7,517 bases of DNA from Rhodospirillales bacterium (GTDB lineage Bacteria > Pseudomonadota > Alphaproteobacteria > Rhodospirillales > JADHTD01). The stretch covers positions 1 to 7,517 of the forward strand of contig JADHTD010000125.1 in NCBI GenBank assembly GCA_016776525.1, written 5' to 3'. A program made the position numbers and the translations under genes. Under the pieces are notes generated by a model. The model was not told the origin of the DNA. It saw nothing but the letters and a program-made list of their open reading frames with translations, and made no database searches. This document shows, in pieces, positions 1-5,396 of the stretch; the stretch's first letter is position 1, and the number at the start of each line of letters is the position of its first letter.

Positions 1-3000
1 ACTGGCAATTATTTCCATAGAGCTGTTTGCTGAAAAATGAAACGGTGATGCCGCCTTCATTGGTGAACTTGATGGCGTTACTGAGAAAGTTGAAGAGGAT
101 TTGGCGCAAGCGGTTGCCGTCTCCCAATAAAATTTTCGGCACTTCCGAATCGAACGTATAACTCAGATGCAGGCCTTTTTCCCGGGCCCGGGTATCCATG
201 ACATTGATGGTTTCCTCAACCAGGATTCTAAGGTTGAAGGGCACGGCTTCGATTTCCAGTTTGCCGGCTTCCAGTTTGGAGATGTCCAGCAGGTCATTGA
301 GGATGATCAACAAGGCTTCGCCGGAATCGACAATGGTGTGGGCAAAATCTTTCTGTTCTTCCGACAACTCAGTATCCAGGATCAACCGGGCCATGCCGAG
401 AACCCCGTTCATCGGCGTGCGTACTTCATGGCTGACGACGGCGACGAAGTCGGATTTGGCCTGGGCGGCGGCTTCGCGTTCTTTCATCTCCTGTTCAAGC
501 CGGCGGTTTCGATAGGCGATGAAGCCGATAATGATGATGACGATGATGGTGGCCCCGCCGGCAACCTGCAAGCCGACCCGGACCAGGGCTTCTGTATCGG
601 CGGCAACGTCGTAGCGTACGGAGACCCAGCGGTCGTTGATTTCGCTTTCCTCGCCCGGCGTCACCGATTGCAGAACCTTGTTGAGGATGGAAACCAGTTC
701 CGGCCAGTCTTTGCGAACGCCGATCGACAGTCCCGGAAAATTGATTTCTGCATTGGCCGCCACCTTCAGGTTATTGAGTTTGTTCTGCCGGATCAGATAA
801 GTCGCCACCGCCAAGTTGAGAACGGTAGCCGTCGCCTTGCCCGTGGCAACGGCTTCGAGGGCCTGCAAGGGCGTTTCATATTCCTGAGGCTTAAATGTCG
901 GGTATTTGGTCTTTAATTGTGCGGTCGTCGAGTATCCCTTCACCATGGCTACGCTCTGATCTCTGAGGTCAGTCAAACCGGTGATAAAGGGAAAGTCGTC
1001 CCGGGTCAGAATGGCGCTCGGATGATTGAGGTGGGGACGGGTAAAATTCAAATAGATGTCGCGCTCGGGCGTTTTGGTTACCGCCGGCAGCACGTCAACG
1101 GTCTTGGCTTTGGCCCCGGACAGGACCTGCGACCAGGTTAAATTGGGAACCCGTTTGATTTCAACGCCGAGCCGTTCGCCGACAATCTTCATGTAATCCG
1201 ATGAAATACCGGCATAGCTGCCGTCCTTGGAGGTGAACTCAAACGGTGGATAATCGGGATCGACGCCGATACGGATTTCCTTATGCCGGTTGAGCCATTC
1301 CCGCTCGGCTTCCGTCAGGTCCAGCACCGGCTGGCGCTTTCTTTCGGTTTTCGTGCCGCCAAACCATTTTTGCCGCAGTTCCCTGACTTCTATCTCGCCG
1401 ATGGATTTAACCCCCTTGTTGAGGATTGATGCCAGCAACTGCTGTTCCTTGTGAGCCGTAATATTGAGCAGCGCGTATTCCGGACTGCCCATCTTGACCT
1501 CGCCGGACAGCACCAGGTCGGTCATAAAGTGTTTGTCCATCAGGTAATTGAACACCGCCAATTCGCCCAAAGCCGCGTCCGCCTTGCCAAAGGAAACGGC
1601 CTTCATGGTTTCCAGGGTGTTCTTGACCAGGTGGAGTTTGATTTCCGGGAAATCCCGTTTCAGGATTTCTTCGTAGAAAAAACCCTTGGGCACCGAAATG
1701 GTCTTGCCGAAAAGCTCCTGCAAGCTGTCGTAGGGCTGATCCTTACGGCTGATGATGGTGTTGGGATTATCGATATAAGGCCGGGTGTAGAGCATGTATT
1801 TCTGGCGTTCCGGCGTCTTTACGATGTTCAGCATGATGTCGAGATCGCCGCTTTTCATCATGCCCAGGAAATCGTTCCAGGACGGCCCGGAAACATACTC
1901 GGCTTTAACGCCGATTTTCGATGCCAGAAGGTTCATATAGTCGATGGAAAAACCCTGGGGCCTGCCATCGACGTTGAAATTGAACGGCGGCCAGTCCATT
2001 TCGTTATGCACCCGGAGCACCGGATTGGCGGCCAGCCAGGCCCTTTCCTGGGACGTCAGGGCCAGCGGGTTTTTAGCAAAGAACCGGTTATCCGGAAGGT
2101 CGATCCAGCGCCGTTCTATTTCCGCCAGTTCCTCATTGGTGATTGCATCCAGTCCCCTGCCGATAAGGGCCTTCAGTACGTCTTCGCCTTTCCGCACACC
2201 GAAAAACATTTCGTTCCTGAGGACCGGATTGCCCGTCCGGGTGATCCGGCCGCGCATCCCCAAGCGGCGAAGCAGGTCTTCGACCGGCCGGTCCTCGGTT
2301 AGAAAGGTGTCGATCTTTCCATTGGCCAGGGCGCGGATCAAATCTTCGTTGTCCTGGAAAGGGGCGATTACAGCCGCCGGATGGTTCTTCCGGATAAAGG
2401 ACTCCTGGAACGACCCGGAAACGCCACCGACCTTCTTTCCGGATAAATCAATCAACGGTTTTTCACCGGTACGCTGAAAATAGCTGCTGGTGATTTCGTA
2501 GACAGGCCGTGAAAAGTCGATCCAGCGGGACCGTTCCTTGCTGCGGAACAAGCCGGAATGAGCATCGGCATCACCGCTGCCCAGATTATTCAGCGTATCG
2601 GCCCAACTGCTTTGCCTGAATTCAATTTTTTTACCGGTTTTCTTCGCCCACAGGCGCCAGATATCGACCAGCATGCCGGCCGGTTGCCCGTTGGCATCGA
2701 TCAGTGTGAACGGCGGGTAGTTCCGGGAGATGGCAATGACCAGGGTATCGGCTTTTTTGGGTTCCTTTGGCTTCAGCCAACGGCGGACGATTTGCGTGCG
2801 TTCCTGCGGCGTGATGAGGCGCATGCCTTCATTTACTTTGATTAATAGATTGGCCTTGCCTTTGGCGACGGCAGCAAACAGGTGGTTGGCGTCGAGCGGC
2901 GTCGCAGCATCAAAGCGGAAATTTGGAACAAGATTCCGCTGGCTGAGGAAATAGAGGCCGGTCTGTTCCACATCGGCGAACAGGCGGATTTTTTTTGCGG

Positions 3001-3526
3001 CAATGGCGTCATAAAGCTCGTCGATGCCTTCAAAAGACACCACCTCAGCGCCGGGAACCTGTTTGCTGAGGATCGATTCCTCTAGGCTACCCTTCAGCAC
3101 GCCGACACGAAAACCGGACAGTTGATCAATGGAGCCGGATAATTGCATGCCGACCGGTGAAAAAACGTAGCTGTTGGTGCCGAGCAGGGCATCGCCGTAA
3201 TCGAGGAATTCTGCCCGTTCATCGGTTTTATTCAGCCCGGCATGGGCATCGGCTTGTCCGCTGCGCATCATCTCCAACGTTTTGCTCCAGGGAGCAGGCT
3301 GGAATTTAATTGGAATGTTGGCTTTTTTCGACCACAGCTTCCAGTAATCGACGATTAATCCGGCCGGTTGCCCCTGTTCATCGACGAATTCAAAAGGCTT
3401 GAAATCCTGGCCGACGGCGATCGTTACCGGGTCCGCCGCCTTGGCCTGGACAGGCAACAGGGAAACGCCCGACGCAAATAGGGCGACCAAAACAACTCGG
3501 ATTAAGGATGCTAAATGTTTCGTCAC
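1..3526 (-). CDS. Sensor histidine kinase with four tandem periplasmic solute-binding domains (3' end cut by window)
   Basis: This is a BvgS/EvgS-like membrane sensor that should autophosphorylate on His in response to periplasmic ligands. I translated 1175 codons from GTG without a stop; the frame exits the left edge. Residues 1-31 are a Sec signal peptide ending V-Q-A-K-A. Four SBP_bac_3-type Venus-flytrap domains follow, at about 33-250, 260-475, 501-722 and 749-968. Each has the ligand-contact Arg of the T/K-x-E-R motif (Arg104, 332, 574, 822). Domains 3 and 4 are each preceded by the LT-x-x-E-x-x-WL linker typical of BvgS relatives. One membrane helix (about 986-1005) leads through a short charged helix, with no PAS domain, to HisKA with the H-box SHEVRTPMN (His1033). 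The ATPase domain begins with its N-box FNFLSNAIKFT (Asn1146, Asn1150), and the window then ends. The G boxes, and any receiver or Hpt domain, are not visible. It lies 30 bases after the adaptor gene, on the same strand. Ligand and partner regulator are unknown. Confidence 0.93.
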   Translation of the reverse strand, partial: MTKHLASLIRVVLVALFASGVSLLPVQAKAADPVTIAVGQDFKPFEFVDEQGQPAGLIVDYWKLWSKKANIPIKFQPAPWSKTLEMMRSGQADAHAGLNKTDERAEFLDYGDALLGTNSYVFSPVGMQLSGSIDQLSGFRVGVLKGSLEESILSKQVPGAEVVSFEGIDELYDAIAAKKIRLFADVEQTGLYFLSQRNLVPNFRFDAATPLDANHLFAAVAKGKANLLIKVNEGMRLITPQERTQIVRRWLKPKEPKKADTLVIAISRNYPPFTLIDANGQPAGMLVDIWRLWAKKTGKKIEFRQSSWADTLNNLGSGDADAHSGLFRSKERSRWIDFSRPVYEITSSYFQRTGEKPLIDLSGKKVGGVSGSFQESFIRKNHPAAVIAPFQDNEDLIRALANGKIDTFLTEDRPVEDLLRRLGMRGRITRTGNPVLRNEMFFGVRKGEDVLKALIGRGLDAITNEELAEIERRWIDLPDNRFFAKNPLALTSQERAWLAANPVLRVHNEMDWPPFNFNVDGRPQGFSIDYMNLLASKIGVKAEYVSGPSWNDFLGMMKSGDLDIMLNIVKTPERQKYMLYTRPYIDNPNTIISRKDQPYDSLQELFGKTISVPKGFFYEEILKRDFPEIKLHLVKNTLETMKAVSFGKADAALGELAVFNYLMDKHFMTDLVLSGEVKMGSPEYALLNITAHKEQQLLASILNKGVKSIGEIEVRELRQKWFGGTKTERKRQPVLDLTEAEREWLNRHKEIRIGVDPDYPPFEFTSKDGSYAGISSDYMKIVGERLGVEIKRVPNLTWSQVLSGAKAKTVDVLPAVTKTPERDIYLNFTRPHLNHPSAILTRDDFPFITGLTDLRDQSVAMVKGYSTTAQLKTKYPTFKPQEYETPLQALEAVATGKATATVLNLAVATYLIRQNKLNNLKVAANAEINFPGLSIGVRKDWPELVSILNKVLQSVTPGEESEINDRWVSVRYDVAADTEALVRVGLQVAGGATIIVIIIIGFIAYRNRRLEQEMKEREAAAQAKSDFVAVVSHEVRTPMNGVLGMARLILDTELSEEQKDFAHTIVDSGEALLIILNDLLDISKLEAGKLEIEAVPFNLRILVEETINVMDTRAREKGLHLSYTFDSEVPKILLGDGNRLRQILFNFLSNAIKFTNEGGITVSFFSKQLYGNNCQ
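623..3430 (-). repeat. Four diverged tandem copies of a periplasmic solute-binding domain within the kinase gene
   Basis: The four copies occupy about 3430-2777, 2749-2102, 2026-1361 and 1282-623. Copies 1 and 2 are closest to each other: residues 52-69 and 280-297 match at 12 of 18 positions (GQPAG, VD, W, LW, KK), and both carry a DAH-x-GL stretch before the binding Arg. Copies 3 and 4 share the LT-x-x-E linker, a PPF start (W-PPF or Y-PPF) and KTPER followed by TRP. This points to two subfamilies, each present as a pair, from internal duplication followed by divergence. Copy boundaries are estimates from motif positions. Confidence 0.8.
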
Positions 3527-3529
3527 GAT

Positions 3530-3536
3530 CTTTCCC
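3530..3536 (-). promoter_or_regulatory. Probable ribosome binding site for the sensor kinase GTG start
   Basis: The minus strand reads GGGAAAG, then ATC, then GTG at 3526-3524. The purine-rich stretch is at a reasonable distance and supports this start, as does the signal peptide that begins directly after it. An in-frame TTG at 3553-3551 is the only other candidate between the adaptor's stop codon and the GTG; it would add nine residues before the signal peptide and has no visible ribosome site. Confidence 0.55.
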
Positions 3537-3556
3537 GGATACCCAGATAACAAATC

Positions 3557-5389
3557 TTATGGTTCGTGGAAGCTGGAATCAAAAGCGCGGATCAGCGGGT
3601 AGATAAAGTAGGTGATAATGCGGCGCTTGCCGACGGTGATGTCGGCGCTGCCGGTGAGGCCCGGCGTCAGGCGGAAGCTGTCGGGCACTTCCCGCAGGTT
3701 CTTACTGATCAATTCAATCCTGGAACGATAGACGGTCTGAGCGGCATTGGCTTCGGTATCCACGGCATCCTCACTGATCAGCCGTACCCGGCCTTCAATG
3801 ATGCCGTGTTTCTGGAACGGCAGGGCATCCAGCTTGATGCGCACAAAGTCGCCAACCTGGATCAGGCCGATGTCCTTCGGCTGTACGTCGGCTTCCATTT
3901 CCATGGGCACATCGGCGGGGACGATGGTGAACATCGCCTCGGCTGTCTGGATGACCGAACCGACAGAGCGCTCCGCCACCTTGAGAATGATACCCGGCGC
4001 CGGCGCCGTTAGACGGACCAGGCTTTCCCGGTGTTCGGTGCGGGATAGATTGGCCGTCAGCTGTTCCCGTTCGCGCCGCGTCTGAACCAATTCCTCGGCC
4101 ACTTGCGAACGCCAGTTGGCTAAGGCTCCCAGGCGGTCGGCCTGCAGCGCCTTGAGCTGGTGGCTCATGCGCGTGCGGGTGCTGTACAATTGGCGCTGTT
4201 CGCGGTCGACGGAAAGCCGTTGGTGCTTGGCGCTCAGGTAATTGACGCGGGAGCCATGGCCTTCCTTCATCAGTTTCGAGCGCATGCCCTCGATCTCGCG
4301 CAGCACTTTGGCCTGTTCGCCGAGATCCTTGGCGTCTTGGATGTTGCTGCTGACCTCGGCCTTGATCTGTTTAATCTGTTCATCAAAGGAGGTCAGTTGT
4401 TCGCGGATTCCGGCCTGGCGGCGAGCGAAGACTTCCGTTTGCAGGGCGTTTTCCGCCGCATCGTCGGAGAAGCCCTCCGGCGGCAACTTGCCGGCCAGTT
4501 CCGCGACTAGGCGCTTTTCCTGGGCCAGCATGCTGGTCAGCGATCCCCGGCTGGCGACGACATCGGAGCGGGCGACGGTGGCATCCAGGGTTGCCAGCAA
4601 TTGGCCCTTTTCGACGAATTGGCCTTCCTTGACCAGGATCGAGCGGACGAGGGCGGTTTCCGAGGGTTGCACGATGATATTGGGAACTTCGGTGGTGATC
4701 CGTCCAATGGCGCTGACCGCCGTGTCGACGGTCGAGTAATTAGCCCAAACGCCGACGCCGATGACGAAGGCCAGGATCGTGTAGAGCATCAGCTTGGCGA
4801 TGGCCGGCGTTTTCTGGCGTTCGATTTCGACGGCGTCCGGCTGGAATTCGATCATATCCTGATCGGCATCGAAGAACCCGCGGAACCGTTCCATTATTCC
4901 TGGATTTGGTTCAACAATGATGTCCGCCGCATCGGCCGCCCGTTGCAGGGACAGCACCTGTTCGTGGGCAAGGCGGGAACTGGTCTCACGCAACTGGCTG
5001 ACCAGCTGGGACAGCACTGGCGCCGCAAAATCGCTGTCCTGGTTGAGCTTGTCGAGCAAGGCGTCCCGGTCGATGCGCTGCACCAGCGTTTCTTCAAGGG
5101 TCAGGGCGGTGGCGCTGCGCTTGCTGCCGTCGATCAAGCCCATCTCTCCGAACAGGTCGCCCGGGCCGATCTCAGCCAAAAAGATTTCGGTGCCTTCGAC
5201 ACCCTTGGTCAGCTCAACGCTGCCCTCAATTACCAGATAAGCGAAATCGCTATCCTCGCCTTCGCGGAAGATGACGTGGTCGGGCGCGAATTGCAGTGCC
5301 TTCTCCGGATCAATCTTCGCCAGATAGTCCTTATCCGTCGGAGGAGTCGGGGCCGCGTCGGTCTGCATGTCTGGTGTGGTGTCAGTCAT
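3557..5389 (-). CDS. HlyD-family type I secretion adaptor with N-terminal cyclic-nucleotide-binding domain
   Basis: This 610-residue protein would be the periplasmic adaptor bridging the ABC exporter to an outer-membrane TolC-like channel. Residues about 31-118 form a CRP-like cyclic-nucleotide-binding domain. Its phosphate-binding cassette is visible: F-G-E at 80-82 and R-S-A at 91-93, corresponding to the Glu and Arg that hold ribose and cyclic phosphate in CRP. A linker leads to one membrane helix (about 198-216), which puts the nucleotide domain in the cytoplasm. Next come the first lipoyl half (about 231-275), a long coiled-coil hairpin rich in Gln, Glu, Arg and Leu (about 280-455), the second lipoyl half (about 456-485), a beta-barrel region and the typical HlyD tail LTPGLTGSADITVGKRR (574-590), ending in I-Y-P-L-I-R. 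HlyD itself has about 480 residues with a cytoplasmic part of about 60, so the extra length is this N-terminal domain. The ATG lies 7 bases after the exporter's TGA with only a weak ribosome site, suggesting translational coupling. Whether it binds cAMP, cGMP or nothing is unknown. Confidence 0.94.
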   Translation of the reverse strand: MTDTTPDMQTDAAPTPPTDKDYLAKIDPEKALQFAPDHVIFREGEDSDFAYLVIEGSVELTKGVEGTEIFLAEIGPGDLFGEMGLIDGSKRSATALTLEETLVQRIDRDALLDKLNQDSDFAAPVLSQLVSQLRETSSRLAHEQVLSLQRAADAADIIVEPNPGIMERFRGFFDADQDMIEFQPDAVEIERQKTPAIAKLMLYTILAFVIGVGVWANYSTVDTAVSAIGRITTEVPNIIVQPSETALVRSILVKEGQFVEKGQLLATLDATVARSDVVASRGSLTSMLAQEKRLVAELAGKLPPEGFSDDAAENALQTEVFARRQAGIREQLTSFDEQIKQIKAEVSSNIQDAKDLGEQAKVLREIEGMRSKLMKEGHGSRVNYLSAKHQRLSVDREQRQLYSTRTRMSHQLKALQADRLGALANWRSQVAEELVQTRREREQLTANLSRTEHRESLVRLTAPAPGIILKVAERSVGSVIQTAEAMFTIVPADVPMEMEADVQPKDIGLIQVGDFVRIKLDALPFQKHGIIEGRVRLISEDAVDTEANAAQTVYRSRIELISKNLREVPDSFRLTPGLTGSADITVGKRRIITYFIYPLIRAFDSSFHEP

Positions 5390-5396
5390 GGTTCAG

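Noticed and set aside
181..192. GC-rich palindrome cccgggcccggg as a possible operator or hairpin
   Set aside because: It lies inside the kinase coding region in ordinary codons (T-R-A-R-E) with no U-run or promoter context.
528..550. Low-complexity run of atgatga-like triplets resembling a microsatellite
   Set aside because: On the minus strand it encodes the Ile/Val-rich membrane helix of the kinase (T-I-I-V-I-I-I-I-G), so coding constraint explains it.
167..916. Open frame on the plus strand opposite the kinase, with similar ones at 1451-2302 and 917-1141
   Set aside because: These are antisense shadows. The opposite strand encodes a continuous protein with recognisable kinase and solute-binding motifs, while the plus-strand translations show no domain logic.
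2842..3033. Small minus-strand open frame of 63 codons
   Set aside because: It is out of frame within the first flytrap domain of the kinase, has no ribosome site that I can see and no recognisable content.
3996..4009. GC-rich palindromic stretch built from ggcgcc units, possible terminator stem
   Set aside because: It is inside the adaptor gene, encodes the A-P-A-P-G turn of the second lipoyl half, and has no trailing T-tract.
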